DNA of 64,000 nucleotides from Thioflexithrix psekupsensis (GTDB lineage: Bacteria > Pseudomonadota > Gammaproteobacteria > Beggiatoales > Beggiatoaceae): positions 434,001-498,000 of the forward strand of contig NZ_MSLT01000023.1 in the NCBI RefSeq assembly GCF_002149925.1, in the 5' to 3' direction. Under the pieces are notes generated by a model. That model was given only the letters and a program-made list of their open reading frames with translations. It searched no databases and was not told the origin of the DNA. The position numbers and the translations under genes were made by a program. Shown here one piece after another: positions 51,790 through 63,125 of the stretch. The first letter of the stretch is position 1; each line of letters opens with the position of its first letter.

Positions 51790-54759
51790 ATGAATTTTAA
51801 TAAACGTTTGAGATTAGCAAAAGAAAATTTTGACGCGGGATTAATGGCGTTAGATTCTGCCGATTATCAAAAAGCGGTTGATTGTTTTTTAGAATCTGCA
51901 AAACTGTATAAAGGAATAAAAGAAAAAGAGGAAGTTTATGCTGCATCTTTAGTCAATGCAGCCAATGCTTTAGGTGAATTAGGAGAATATGAAAGAGCAA
52001 AATCACTTTTAAATAAAGCTATTTTAACTCAAAAGAAAATACTTGGTGTAGAGCATCCTGATGTGGCTGCAAGTCTTAATAATCTAGGTGAAATTTATCG
52101 AAAACAAGGTGAGTATAGTAAAGCCAAAGAATTTTATAAAAAATCCTTAGATATTTGGGAAAAAAATTTTGGAAATCAACATCCTGATGTGGCTACAAGT
52201 CTTAATAATTTAGCCAATATTTATAGAGAACAAGGAGATTATGATAAAGCCAAAGAATTTTATGAAAAATCCTTAGTCATTCGGGAAAAATATTTTGGAG
52301 AGCAACATCCTGATGTGGCTGCAAGCTTTAATAATCTAGGTGGAATTTATCGAGAACAAGGTGATTATAGTAAAGCCAAAGAATTTTATGAAAAATCCTT
52401 AGTCATTCGGGAAAAATATTTTGGAGAGCAACATCCTGATGTAGCTACAAGCCTTAATAATTTAGCTATTATTTATGCAGATCAAGGCGATTATGATAAA
52501 ACCAAAGAATTTCATGAAAAATCTTTAGCCATTCGGGAAAAATATTTTGGACACCAACATCCTGATGTTGCTAAAAGCATTAATAATTTAGCTACTATTT
52601 ATCGAGAACAAGGTGATTATGATAAAGCCAAAGAATTTTATGAAAAATCTTTAGCTATTCTGGAAAAAAATTTTGGAACACAACATCCTGATCTAGCTCT
52701 AGTTATTCATAATTTAGCCAATATTTATCAACAGGAAGGCGATCATAGTAAAGCAAAGGAACTTCAAGAAAAAGCACTAGCTATTCGTGAGGAAAAACTC
52801 GGAATTCACCACCCTAAAACAGTGCAAAGTTTAAACGCTCTCGCCAATACAATCATTGAAAATCCAAACACCGCAAAAGACATTACTGAAATGGCTGTTT
52901 TGCACGAGATGGTTTTGCAATTTTTCATAGAAAAACTTGAAAAAATTCCTTTTTATTTTACCCTTCGCACTCCGCGTAATGATGAGCAAGGGCGATTGTC
53001 TAAAGGTTATTGGTTTTTAGGCGAAGAAGAATTTTTATATTTCTCTTTTTGGAAAGGTATTGATAACAGCAATCAAATGCCGACAATTACCCTTCTGCTT
53101 GATATGCAACAACAATTAACTGTTATTTTTAACGGAAAAGATTCGCCTAAAAAAGCCGAATTTTTACAAGATTTAACCCAATTATTTAACAATTTTATTC
53201 AAGTCACGGGAGAAAATCGTTGGAAAAAAACCTATTCTCTACCTTGGCAAGATGCTTTAGACAGTTTTTTAATAGATAAAGCGCAAATTGATGATTATTT
53301 AACCTTAAAAGGCGGAAAAATTGAAGATTTTAGCTTTATTCCAGAAACAGAATTTTTACAATCTTTGCGATTTGTCCAATTACTCAGCCATAAATTAAAA
53401 AGCCATGAAATAAAACATTTAACTGAAGTCGGCAAGCCTTTAAAATTGCATTCTTTGCAATTAAACAATATCGGACATTTTGAAAATCTAGGCATTGATT
53501 TAAGCCGACAAGTGACTATTTTCATTGGCGAAAATGGCAGCGGTAAATCGACTGTTTTAAAAGCCATTGCCTTAGCTTTATCAGGTAAAGCAAAAACTTT
53601 AGATGTCGAATTAATTCAAGATTATTTACGCATTATCGAAACAGACGAAGATGGCACAAAACATTTTTGTGAAAAAGGCTCTATTCATTTAAATTTACAA
53701 ATCAATACCGTACAAAGCCAAATTATTGAATTTAATCATACTGAATTAGGTGGCGTAGGAATAGAAACATTTGTGGACAATGATGATGAATGGTTATTAG
53801 CCAGTGATAATCGTTTTATTGATTTAATTTTAGGTTTTCCACAAGGTAAAAAACGCGATGCAAAAGCCATCGGCAAAATTGTTGAGCCTAATTTAAATGA
53901 TGTTCTTGATTTAATAGAAGAGCGCGACATTAGCAAATGGAAAGCGGATTTAGTTGAATGGATAGTTGCGCTTTATCGTGAACCTGATGCGTCAATTCGT
54001 GAGAAAAATTTAGTACAAATTCAATGGATTTTTACTATTTTCTCTAAAATTATTTCTGATACGCAAGCCAATGCGATTCGTTTAAAAAGTGCCGTTCATG
54101 ACCCCGCCACAGGGGAAAAAGACATTATTATTTGCACGCCCGATATGCCCGACGGCATTTCTTTAAACTTACTCAGTCAAGGTTACACCAACATTTTTAT
54201 CTGGGTGGGTCGCCTCGTCATGCGTTTATATGCCGCCTTATCCGCGCACCAAGCCGCCCAGAAAGCCGAAAAACACCCCTTTCTACGCCACCCCAACACC
54301 CGCGGCAAACGTTACGACGCAAACACCATTGAAGAATTGCATGGAATTGTATTAATTGACGAGGTTGATACTTATTTGCATCCGCAAGTACAATATCGAA
54401 TTTTATTAGTATTAATGCAACAATTCCCAAATTTTCAATTTATAGTTACCACCCATTCTGCTGTTATGCTGACTTATTTGGAAGATAAAAATAATAAAAT
54501 ATCTACTTATAGATTATCCCCAAATACGCAGCCAGAACTTTTCCAACATTCGTATGGAGGGACAACAGGAGAAACGCTATATAATTATTTTGATATTTCA
54601 GAAAGACCTAAAGAAATAGATCAATTGATACAACGTATTTATATGTACGCGGAGCAGGATAATATTGTTAAGGCTAAAGAACTTTTTACCACTTTAAAAA
54701 ATATCAGGGGAGAAGATGACCCTATTACTATTGAATTAAGTGCTTATTTTGAATCATGA
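51790..54759 (+). CDS. TPR-ATPase fusion, PtuA-like (Septu-type defence)
   Basis: A 989-residue protein in three parts. Residues ~1-360: about eight TPRs of the 42-residue kinesin-light-chain type (consensus SLNNLAxIYREQGDYxKAKE). Residues ~365-550: a mixed region I cannot assign (IPFYFTLRTPRND, YWFLGEEEFLYFSFWKG, ITLLLDMQQQLTVIF). Residues ~555-960: an SMC/ABC-like ATPase with Walker A FIGENGSGKSTVLKAI (~577), signature-like LNLLSQGYTN (~798), Walker B VLIDEVDTYLHP (~854) and switch VTTHSAVML. The ATPase part and the coupled HNH gene match PtuA/PtuB of Septu and of Ec78-type retrons. The TPR fusion is unlike the short classical PtuA. A phage-defence role is inferred from the pair. Confidence 0.85.
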   Translation: MNFNKRLRLAKENFDAGLMALDSADYQKAVDCFLESAKLYKGIKEKEEVYAASLVNAANALGELGEYERAKSLLNKAILTQKKILGVEHPDVAASLNNLGEIYRKQGEYSKAKEFYKKSLDIWEKNFGNQHPDVATSLNNLANIYREQGDYDKAKEFYEKSLVIREKYFGEQHPDVAASFNNLGGIYREQGDYSKAKEFYEKSLVIREKYFGEQHPDVATSLNNLAIIYADQGDYDKTKEFHEKSLAIREKYFGHQHPDVAKSINNLATIYREQGDYDKAKEFYEKSLAILEKNFGTQHPDLALVIHNLANIYQQEGDHSKAKELQEKALAIREEKLGIHHPKTVQSLNALANTIIENPNTAKDITEMAVLHEMVLQFFIEKLEKIPFYFTLRTPRNDEQGRLSKGYWFLGEEEFLYFSFWKGIDNSNQMPTITLLLDMQQQLTVIFNGKDSPKKAEFLQDLTQLFNNFIQVTGENRWKKTYSLPWQDALDSFLIDKAQIDDYLTLKGGKIEDFSFIPETEFLQSLRFVQLLSHKLKSHEIKHLTEVGKPLKLHSLQLNNIGHFENLGIDLSRQVTIFIGENGSGKSTVLKAIALALSGKAKTLDVELIQDYLRIIETDEDGTKHFCEKGSIHLNLQINTVQSQIIEFNHTELGGVGIETFVDNDDEWLLASDNRFIDLILGFPQGKKRDAKAIGKIVEPNLNDVLDLIEERDISKWKADLVEWIVALYREPDASIREKNLVQIQWIFTIFSKIISDTQANAIRLKSAVHDPATGEKDIIICTPDMPDGISLNLLSQGYTNIFIWVGRLVMRLYAALSAHQAAQKAEKHPFLRHPNTRGKRYDANTIEELHGIVLIDEVDTYLHPQVQYRILLVLMQQFPNFQFIVTTHSAVMLTYLEDKNNKISTYRLSPNTQPELFQHSYGGTTGETLYNYFDISERPKEIDQLIQRIYMYAEQDNIVKAKELFTTLKNIRGEDDPITIELSAYFES
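52066..52821 (+). repeat. 126-bp coding repeats of the TPR domain (6 units)
   Basis: Six consecutive 126-bp units each encode a 42-residue TPR ending in a (Q/H)HP(D/K) tetrad. Units 3 and 4 are nearly identical at the DNA level (shared runs such as AAATCCTTAGTCATTCGGG), while the first and last are diverged. The pattern suggests recent internal duplication in the middle of the domain. Confidence 0.85.
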
Positions 54760-55562
54760 GAAAAATAGACAAAAACCGTGAACCCATTTGCTTAACGCAT
54801 TATAAAAAGCAAAATAAAACCCATAATTACGCAGAATTTAGTGGGAATAACCGTGATTGTTTTGATGAATTGCGGCTTGCTCTTTTACAGGAAAGCGGCT
54901 TTCTTTGTTGCTATTGTATGCAACGAATTGTCATTAATGAAGGCAATGAAACAGATGTTAAAAAAAATTTGTCTCAAATGATAGTAGAACACTTTAAACC
55001 TAAAAGTGTTTATGATGGAACAAATGGCAAAAAAAATTTACATTTGGACTATAATAATTTAATTGCAACTTGTAATGGCAATCAAAGCAGTAAAGGTAAT
55101 GAAAAAAAACATTGCGGTGCATTAAAAGATAATGGTGAATTCGTATATTTACCAAATCCTGCCAGTGATGAATTTGCTCATTTTCAAACAAAAATCAAAT
55201 ATAAAGAAAGGGGCAGTGAAATTAAATATTTAGAAAATCCAGTTGATCGTAAAGTATTAATAGTTGCGCCAACAAATCCAGATGATATTGAAAATGATGA
55301 ATTGGTCGGCACTCGTTTGGGAAAATTAAACCTTAACGAATCTAACCTCGCTAAAAAAAGATATGCAGTCTGGAATAAAGTAAAGCGACAATTAGAACAA
55401 GAAAATTGGGAAAGAAGCAAAATTGAAGAGAAAATTAAGGAATATTCAACTTTATATGAAAAAACATCAATGGGGACAATATATCATGTGTATCATGAAT
55501 TTTGCGCAATGGTTGTTTTTTTCTTAGAGGGAAAGTTATTAACAATTAAAAACGAGCAATAA
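54756..55562 (+). CDS. HNH endonuclease, PtuB/TIGR02646-like
   Basis: A 268-residue protein with an HNH/zinc module: CCYCMQRI (first Cys pair), MIVEHFKPKS (catalytic His), LDYNNLIATCNG (Asn and Cys) and GNEKKHCGALKD (last ligands). The N-terminus MRKIDKNREPICLTHYKK and the overall length match TIGR02646, the putative HNH nuclease of retron Ec78 and Septu (PtuB). The ATG overlaps the stop of the TPR-ATPase gene (ATGA), so both proteins are made in linked amounts and probably form a complex in which the ATPase restrains the nuclease. No reverse transcriptase or msr-msd structure is evident beside it. Confidence 0.85.
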   Translation: MRKIDKNREPICLTHYKKQNKTHNYAEFSGNNRDCFDELRLALLQESGFLCCYCMQRIVINEGNETDVKKNLSQMIVEHFKPKSVYDGTNGKKNLHLDYNNLIATCNGNQSSKGNEKKHCGALKDNGEFVYLPNPASDEFAHFQTKIKYKERGSEIKYLENPVDRKVLIVAPTNPDDIENDELVGTRLGKLNLNESNLAKKRYAVWNKVKRQLEQENWERSKIEEKIKEYSTLYEKTSMGTIYHVYHEFCAMVVFFLEGKLLTIKNEQ

Positions 55563-55666
55563 ACAACGTCAATTCTGATTCAGACAAAAGTATACCTTCT
55601 GCGGGTTATTTTGACTACATTGCCACAAGGCTTGTGGAAACGAGATGAACCCTATCTTTTTGTATA

Positions 55667-58504
55667 TCATTTTTCTCCCCCCAAAACCCGCCCCAAAAAC
55701 TGCCCCGTATAAGAATGCGCCAATTCCGCCACCTGTTCGGGTGTGCCTGATGCGATGATATTGCCGCCGTTTTCGCCGCCTTCGGGGCCTAAATCAATAA
55801 TCCAATCCGCGGTTTTAATCACATCCAAATGATGTTCAATAATCACCACCGTATTGCCGTGATCGCGTAGGCGATGCAAAACTTTTAATAATTGCACCAC
55901 ATCATGAAAATGTAATCCTGTAGTCGGCTCGTCTAAAATATATAACGTTTTTCCTGTATCTCGTTTTGACAACTCCCGCGCCAATTTCACTCGCTGCGCC
56001 TCGCCACCCGACAATGTCACTGCATTTTGACCCAACTTTAAATAAGACAATCCCACATCAATTAAGGTTTGCAATTTGCGCGCAATAGAAGGAATCGCTT
56101 CAAAAAAATGCAAGGCATCTTCTACCGTCATTTGCAACACATCATCAATCGTTTTTCCTTTATATAAAATATCTAACGTTTCTCGATGATAACGTTTTCC
56201 TTGACACACATCACACACCACATACACATCAGGTAAAAAGTGCATTTCCACTTTAATCACGCCATCCCCTTGACACGCCTCACAACGCCCCCCTTTCACA
56301 TTAAAAGAAAAACGCCCCGCCGCATAACCCCGTGAACGCGCCTCCGCAGTGCCTGCAAATAAGTCTCGAATGGGCGTAAATAAACCCGTATAAGTCGCAG
56401 GATTAGAACGCGGCGTGCGACCAATCGGGCTTTGATCAATATCCACGACTTTATCCAATAAATTCAAGCCTTCAATTCGCTCATAATTAGCACATGACAA
56501 ACGCGCTCCATTTAATTCATTCGCGGCTAAAGGATATAATGTGTCATTAATTAATGTCGATTTGCCCGAACCTGAAACACCAGTAATGCAGACCAATAAA
56601 CCCAGCGGTAATTCTAAAGTAATGTTTTTTAAATTATGACCTGTTGCGCCGATTAAACGCAACATTTTATCGGCTTGAATCGGGACACGGTGTTGTGGAA
56701 TTTCGATCCGTTTTTTTCTGGATAAATATTGTCCTGTCAATGACTTAGGCTCTGCCATCACTTCGGCGGGAGTGCCTTGTGCGACAATGTAACCACCGTG
56801 AACGCCCGCACCAGGGCCAATGTCCACTAAATGATCCGCGGCTAATATCGCTTCTTCATCATGTTCTACTACAATTACTGTATTTCCTAAATCGCGCAAA
56901 TGCAATAAAGTTTCCAATAAACGTTGATTGTCGCGTTGATGTAATCCAATTGACGGCTCATCCAACACATACATCACACCCACCAATCCTGCACCAATTT
57001 GACTGGCCAAGCGAATCCGTTGCGCCTCGCCCCCTGACAAGGTATCCGCACCGCGATCTAAACTGAGATAATCTAAACCCACATTGATTAAAAATTGTAA
57101 ACGTTGTTGAATTTCCTTTAAAATTTTCTCAGCAATCGCTTGTTTTTGTCCTGTGAATTGTAATTGTTGTAAAAATTGATGAGCGCGATGAATCGACAAA
57201 CGAGCGATGTCAGGCAGGCTGTGTTTTTCCAGTAAAACATGACGCGCCGACTCGTTTAAGCGCGTGCCGTGACACGTGGGACAGGGGTGTTGACTGAGAT
57301 AGTGTGACAAATCCTCGCGCACTTGTTGCGAATCAGTATCACGATAGCGGCGTTCCATGTTGTTAATAATCCCTTCAAAGGGACGTTTACGCGAAAAAAC
57401 GCTGCCCGTTTCACTTTGATAAGTAAAACTAATTAATTCTTCTCCACTGCCGTATAAAATTAATTGCTGTAATGAATCGGTTAATTGATTGAAAGGCGTG
57501 TTTAAATTAAATTGATAATGTTGTTGTAAAGATTCTAGTAATTGGAAATAATAAGGCGTGCGCCGATCCCAACCCCGAATCGCACCCTCAGCCAGACTTT
57601 TTTCTGGATGTGTGACGATACGTTGCGGATCGAAAAATTGTTTTACACCCAAACCGTCGCACGTCGGACACGCGCCCGCCGGATTATTAAAAGAAAAAGA
57701 TCGCGGCTCTAATTCACTGACACTATAACCGCATTCTGGACACGCAAAATGTGCGGAATAAATTAACGGATGTTTTTCTGATTCTTCGTCTATTCCCACC
57801 ACCATCGCCAGACCATTTCCCAAACGCAATGCCATCTCAAAAGATTCGCTTAAACGCAGGCGTAAATCAGGATTAATTTTAAAGCGATCAATCACCACTT
57901 CAATAGTATGTTTTTTGTGTAAATCCAATGTCGGAGGTTCATCTAAATCAATGAGTTGCCCATCTACGCGAGCGCGAATAAAGCCTTGTGTTTGTAATTG
58001 TTTAAATAATTCAACATATTCCCCTTTACGATCTCGCACGATTGGCGCAAGTAACATAAACCGTTTTTCTGCGGGTAAACTTAAAACATGATCCACCATT
58101 TGGCTAACGGTTTGCGCATGTAATGGCAGGTGATGTACGGGACAATGCGGCGTGCCAATGCGCGCAAATAATAAACGCAAATAATCATAAATTTCTGTCA
58201 CCGTTCCTACTGTAGAACGCGGATTGTGTGAAGTGGATTTTTGTTCAATCGCAATCGCAGGCGATAAGCCTTCAATATGATCCACATCGGGTTTTTCCAT
58301 CACCGATAAAAATTGCCGCGCATAAGCCGATAACGATTCCACATAACGCCGCTGCCCTTCCGCATATAAGGTGTCAAAAGCCAACGACGATTTGCCCGAA
58401 CCCGATAAACCCGTAATGACCACAAAACGATTTCTCGGTAAAATAAGATCAATGTTTTTTAAATTATGCGTGCGCACACCGCGTAATTGGATAATATCTG
58501 TCAT
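55667..58504 (-). CDS. uvrA: Excinuclease ABC subunit A
   Basis: The complete 945-residue UvrA has a first Walker [20 protein letters not shown], zinc fingers ([23 protein letters not shown]; and [16 protein letters not shown]), two signatures ([30 protein letters not shown]), a second Walker [14 protein letters not shown], and Walker B segments [14 protein letters not shown] and [14 protein letters not shown]. It recognises DNA lesions and loads UvrB in nucleotide excision repair. It converges with the HNH gene, with a small palindrome CCACAAG-G-CTTGTGG at 55623-55637 in between. No LexA box of the CTGT-N8-ACAG type was seen upstream. Confidence 0.97.
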   Translation of the reverse strand: MTDIIQLRGVRTHNLKNIDLILPRNRFVVITGLSGSGKSSLAFDTLYAEGQRRYVESLSAYARQFLSVMEKPDVDHIEGLSPAIAIEQKSTSHNPRSTVGTVTEIYDYLRLLFARIGTPHCPVHHLPLHAQTVSQMVDHVLSLPAEKRFMLLAPIVRDRKGEYVELFKQLQTQGFIRARVDGQLIDLDEPPTLDLHKKHTIEVVIDRFKINPDLRLRLSESFEMALRLGNGLAMVVGIDEESEKHPLIYSAHFACPECGYSVSELEPRSFSFNNPAGACPTCDGLGVKQFFDPQRIVTHPEKSLAEGAIRGWDRRTPYYFQLLESLQQHYQFNLNTPFNQLTDSLQQLILYGSGEELISFTYQSETGSVFSRKRPFEGIINNMERRYRDTDSQQVREDLSHYLSQHPCPTCHGTRLNESARHVLLEKHSLPDIARLSIHRAHQFLQQLQFTGQKQAIAEKILKEIQQRLQFLINVGLDYLSLDRGADTLSGGEAQRIRLASQIGAGLVGVMYVLDEPSIGLHQRDNQRLLETLLHLRDLGNTVIVVEHDEEAILAADHLVDIGPGAGVHGGYIVAQGTPAEVMAEPKSLTGQYLSRKKRIEIPQHRVPIQADKMLRLIGATGHNLKNITLELPLGLLVCITGVSGSGKSTLINDTLYPLAANELNGARLSCANYERIEGLNLLDKVVDIDQSPIGRTPRSNPATYTGLFTPIRDLFAGTAEARSRGYAAGRFSFNVKGGRCEACQGDGVIKVEMHFLPDVYVVCDVCQGKRYHRETLDILYKGKTIDDVLQMTVEDALHFFEAIPSIARKLQTLIDVGLSYLKLGQNAVTLSGGEAQRVKLARELSKRDTGKTLYILDEPTTGLHFHDVVQLLKVLHRLRDHGNTVVIIEHHLDVIKTADWIIDLGPEGGENGGNIIASGTPEQVAELAHSYTGQFLGRVLGGEK

Positions 58505-58698
58505 GTTTTAAATCGAAAAAATAGAGTTAAATGCAAAATGTTTTGTGTCTTTATTGCAGCAAGCTGAATATCTTTATTTAACGACTCATGTCAATAACGC
58601 TCACAATTGAGCTAAAATAATCAGCAGATCGTCGATCTGATGTAACAACCCCTATTCTAAACGATTCCACGAATCTCACTTAAAATTTCACCTCAAAA

Positions 58699-59487
58699 AT
58701 GACAAGCACACAAACTCAATTAGCCATTATTGGTGGCACAGGATTAACACAACTTGACGGTTTAGAAATCACCCATCGACAGGTGTTAGATACGCCTTAT
58801 GGCGCGATTTCCGCGCCTATTTTGCATGGACATTATCATGGCTGTGCGGTGGCGTTTTTAGCGCGACATGGCGCAGGACATACCATCCCACCTCATAAAA
58901 TTAATTACCGTGCTAATCTTTGGGCTTTAAAAAGTTTAGGCATTAACACGATCATTGCGGCTGCGGCTGTTGGTGGCATTCATCCCCAAATGCAAGTGGG
59001 TGATTTGGTTATTCCGCATCAATTAATTGATTATACTTGGTCAAGAGAACATACTTTTTTTAGTGATTTTAATAGCCCCACAGAACAAATGAATCACTTA
59101 AAACATATCGATTTTTCTTCACCTTATTGTGAGCGATTACGCCGCTATTTATTAGACGCTGCAAAATCACTTCCTTTCACTGTACATGCCCAAGGCGTTT
59201 ATGGCGCAACGCAAGGCCCGCGTTTAGAAACCATTGCAGAAATTAATCGCATGGAGCGAGATGGTTGCGATTTGGTGGGAATGACGGGAATGCCCGAAGC
59301 TGCATTAGCCCGCGAATTAGAATTATGTTATGCCACTTGTGCCGTCGTGGCTAATCCCGCTGCAGGACGCGGTAATAACAGTGAAATTAGCATGAGCGAT
59401 ATTGAAATGGCGTTAGAATTGGGTATGAGTCGATTACGGGCGTTATTTACCGCAGTTTTAACCGCGGGATTTTTAGATTTTAAATAA
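58699..59487 (+). CDS. mtnP: S-methyl-5'-thioinosine phosphorylase
   Basis: A 262-residue purine nucleoside phosphorylase-family enzyme. It begins LAIIGGTGLTQLDGLEI and contains FLARHGAGHTIPPHKINYRANLWALK, AAVGGIHPQMQVGDL, VYGATQGPRLET and DLVGMTGMPEAALARELEL. The overall pattern closely follows the Pseudomonas aeruginosa enzyme that uses methylthioinosine rather than methylthioadenosine, implying a preceding MTA deaminase for 5'-methylthioadenosine salvage. The specificity assignment rests on overall similarity. It is divergent from uvrA and stands alone. Confidence 0.88.
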   Translation: MTSTQTQLAIIGGTGLTQLDGLEITHRQVLDTPYGAISAPILHGHYHGCAVAFLARHGAGHTIPPHKINYRANLWALKSLGINTIIAAAAVGGIHPQMQVGDLVIPHQLIDYTWSREHTFFSDFNSPTEQMNHLKHIDFSSPYCERLRRYLLDAAKSLPFTVHAQGVYGATQGPRLETIAEINRMERDGCDLVGMTGMPEAALARELELCYATCAVVANPAAGRGNNSEISMSDIEMALELGMSRLRALFTAVLTAGFLDFK

Positions 59488-59512
59488 GCACCTAAACGAA
59501 AATAATAATGTC

Positions 59513-60898
59513 CTAATTTTGGTATATTTGTGCGGATAATGGTTTATTGTAACGCACGGGACTTTGATGGCTTGCTAGACGGTTAGATGTGGGGTCAAGT
59601 TGGGCAAGATAGGGTTGAATTTGTTGGAAAAAATGCGCCTGTTGCGACTCAGGTAAGGGAAGCGTATGAGGAAGTTTGACCGTCAATGGGTCATGATGTA
59701 CTCCATCCACATGAAATTCGTAATGCAAATGTGATCCCGTTGCCAGCCCACTTCTCCCCACATAACCAATCACTTGTCCTTGTTGTACGCTATCGCCCAC
59801 GCGCAAACTGCTCGCAAATTTGGACAAGTGCGCGTACAACGTTTGGTAGCCGCCCACGTGACTGAGAACGATCACCCGCCCGTAACCTCGTTGTCTTTCT
59901 AACGTTTTCACCGTCCCCTCTCCAGTCGCCATCACTGGAGTCCCAGTGGGCGCGGCGTAATCAACCCCGTTGTGTTGTCTGAAACGATTTAAAATTGGGT
60001 GGCGGCGTTGTCCAAAAGTCGAACTTAAACGGGCATATTCTACGGGATTACGCAAAAAAGCTTTGCGTAATCCTTGACCTTCGGGAGTATAATATGAAAT
60101 ATGTCCCGTCGGATCAATGTAACGCACTGCACGGTAAGATTGCCCGCGATTGATAAACTCAACGGCTAACAAAGGGCCAGCTTGCTGCTGTTGGCTGTCA
60201 TTTTCGCGCTGTTCGTAAACCACACGCAATACATCACCCGCTTGCACCGAGCGCGCAAAATCCACATCCCAGCGAAAAATATCCAACATTTCTGTGATAA
60301 AATTAGTAGGAATACGGTGTTTTTTGGCAGTTTCGTACAGAGAATGAGTTACGATTGCTTCGGTACGAATCAGACGTGTTTTGACAGGACGCGCGCGAAT
60401 TTGACTACTGAACCCCGTCATTTCACGACTAACGTATAACTCTTCATCAAAATTCAGTTCCAACATTAACTCATTAATATGACCTTCTTGATCCGTATGC
60501 ACGGTGAGATAATGTCCGGCCGGTAGGGATTGAAAATGGGAGCGGTGCGCAGAGGATAAAATGGATTGTAAATGATCGCGATTCAGTTGATATTCTTGAA
60601 ATAAACCGTCCAGCGTATCCCCTGCTTTAATGGTAATTTCTAACCAATCGGGAACGTCAATGGTCGGTACTGGCGTTAAATGTGCCGCTAAACGAGAACT
60701 TGAAACCACCGTCACCTGCGCTTCTGGAGAAGCAACAGGGGGAATTTTTTCTTGATTATCAGGCTCATAGAGAGAAGCGTTGGAAGTCGTCAGCCACCAC
60801 ACCAACATCAGTGCCACACCGGGCAAAATCATCCAGAAGTAAGGGCGACGATGTCGAGGGTGAATAAAAGTGACTTGACGAGGTCTGCGCATAAACAT
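59513..60898 (-). CDS. M23 family peptidoglycan endopeptidase, MepM-like
   Basis: A 461-residue protein with a basic start and one membrane anchor (YFWMILPGVALMLVWWLTT). It then has an OapA/LysM-like region (LEITIKAGDTLDGLFQEYQL) and a C-terminal M23 zinc domain with HNGVDYAAPTGTPV, HVGGYQTLYAHL and HLHYEFH, giving the H-x(3)-D and H-x-H ligands. Such enzymes cleave peptide cross-links to allow cell-wall growth. MRRPRQ at 60892 is an equally possible start. It converges with mtnP with only 25 bp between, and lies upstream of no same-strand partner. Confidence 0.9.
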   Translation of the reverse strand: MFMRRPRQVTFIHPRHRRPYFWMILPGVALMLVWWLTTSNASLYEPDNQEKIPPVASPEAQVTVVSSSRLAAHLTPVPTIDVPDWLEITIKAGDTLDGLFQEYQLNRDHLQSILSSAHRSHFQSLPAGHYLTVHTDQEGHINELMLELNFDEELYVSREMTGFSSQIRARPVKTRLIRTEAIVTHSLYETAKKHRIPTNFITEMLDIFRWDVDFARSVQAGDVLRVVYEQRENDSQQQQAGPLLAVEFINRGQSYRAVRYIDPTGHISYYTPEGQGLRKAFLRNPVEYARLSSTFGQRRHPILNRFRQHNGVDYAAPTGTPVMATGEGTVKTLERQRGYGRVIVLSHVGGYQTLYAHLSKFASSLRVGDSVQQGQVIGYVGRSGLATGSHLHYEFHVDGVHHDPLTVKLPHTLPLPESQQAHFFQQIQPYLAQLDPTSNRLASHQSPVRYNKPLSAQIYQN

Positions 60899-61049
60899 GA
60901 CACGAGCGAAAACGGTTAAAGTGTGGTGGATGAAAGGTTAAAAATAACAGACCATTGGACTTTAAACGATTTCTCCCCCTTTTGGCAAGCAATTTTTATG
61001 GCTCACTTTCGCATTTACTTTAATTGTTTGCTCAGATATGAGAAAAATT

Positions 61050-62447
<1,398 letters not shown>

Positions 62448-62474
62448 CTAAGAAATAATTAAAAGAAATCCGTT

Positions 62475-62480
62475 ATTATA
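62475..62480 (-). promoter_or_regulatory. -10 box of purB
   Basis: A perfect TATAAT on the minus strand 37 bp before the purB ATG. The -35 position 17 bp upstream is only a T-run, so an activator may help. Confidence 0.45.
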
Positions 62481-62508
62481 ACGATTAAAGCAGGGATAAA
62501 AAAACGCC

Positions 62509-62537
62509 TGTCACAAAATGATCACACACTTGTGACA
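62509..62537. promoter_or_regulatory. Operator-like inverted repeat between purB and arsC
   Basis: TGTCACAA (62509-62516) and TTGTGACA (62530-62537) are perfect 8-bp arms separated by 13 bp. It sits upstream of the purB -10 box and about 73 bp before arsC. The half-sites contain GTGA/TCAC, as in CRP-type sites, but the spacing is longer than the CRP 6-bp gap. Confidence 0.4.
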
Positions 62538-62610
62538 AAATCAAGAATATGGCAAGATTATATCTGAATATCCATATATATAAATATCACAACCCGTAGG
62601 AGACACTCGT

Positions 62611-63060
62611 ATGCGTAAAAAAGGCGTTTTATTTGTTTGTATTCACAACAGCGCACGCAGCCAAATGGCAGAAGCATGGTTTAACCATTTTTGCAGTGAA
62701 GAATTTTTTGCCGAAAGCGCAGGCATCGAACCCGGCACGCTTAACCCGCTGGCCGTCGCCGCCATGCAAGAAGTGGGCATTGACATTTCCCAGAAAAAAA
62801 CCCAAAGCGTATTCGAGTTGTTCAAAGCCAGCCGTATTTATGCTTACGTGGTGACAGTGTGTGACGAAACCAGCGCGGAACGCTGCCCCATTTTCCCCGG
62901 TGTCACCACGCGCATTAATTGGAGTTTTCCCGATCCTTCCCAATTTCAAGGCACAGAAGAAGAACGTTTAGAACAAGCCCGCGCCGTCTCTCTTTTAATT
63001 AAAGCCAGAGTGAAAAATTGGTGTAGAGAAATCGGCGCATTAAATCCTAATTTTGCCTAA
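62611..63060 (+). CDS. arsC: Arsenate reductase / low-molecular-weight phosphatase family
   Basis: A 149-residue LMW-PTP fold protein with active-site loop [15 protein letters not shown] (Cys10) and further cysteines in [15 protein letters not shown], placed as in thioredoxin-coupled ArsC. There the three cysteines relay the disulfide produced by arsenate reduction. The D-P acid segment is FPDPSQ. AGGAG with 8-nt spacing precedes the ATG. No arsR or efflux gene is adjacent, so arsenate specificity rather than general phosphatase activity is inferred from the cysteines. Confidence 0.85.
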   Translation: MRKKGVLFVCIHNSARSQMAEAWFNHFCSEEFFAESAGIEPGTLNPLAVAAMQEVGIDISQKKTQSVFELFKASRIYAYVVTVCDETSAERCPIFPGVTTRINWSFPDPSQFQGTEEERLEQARAVSLLIKARVKNWCREIGALNPNFA

Positions 63061-63081
63061 GATATTGGCTTAATTAATCGC

Positions 63082-63107
63082 AGATGCGGTTTTAAATAAC
63101 CGCATCT
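63082..63107. terminator. Bidirectional hairpin between arsC and nrdA
   Basis: AGATGCGGTT (63082-63091) and AACCGCATCT (63098-63107) form a perfect 10-bp stem with a 6-nt loop in the 65-bp gap between convergent stops. U tracts are lacking. Confidence 0.65.
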
Positions 63108-63125
63108 CATTACGGTAATAATCAC

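Noticed and set aside
51790-55562. Full retron (Ec78-like) around the PtuA/PtuB pair
   Set aside because: No reverse transcriptase gene or msr-msd-like inverted repeat is seen within several kb.
55623-55637. CCACAAG-G-CTTGTGG palindrome as a terminator for uvrA or the HNH gene
   Set aside because: The central loop is one base and no U tract follows; its position between convergent genes is the only support.
58505-58698. LexA box controlling uvrA
   Set aside because: I looked for CTGT-N8-ACAG in the uvrA upstream region on both strands and did not see it.
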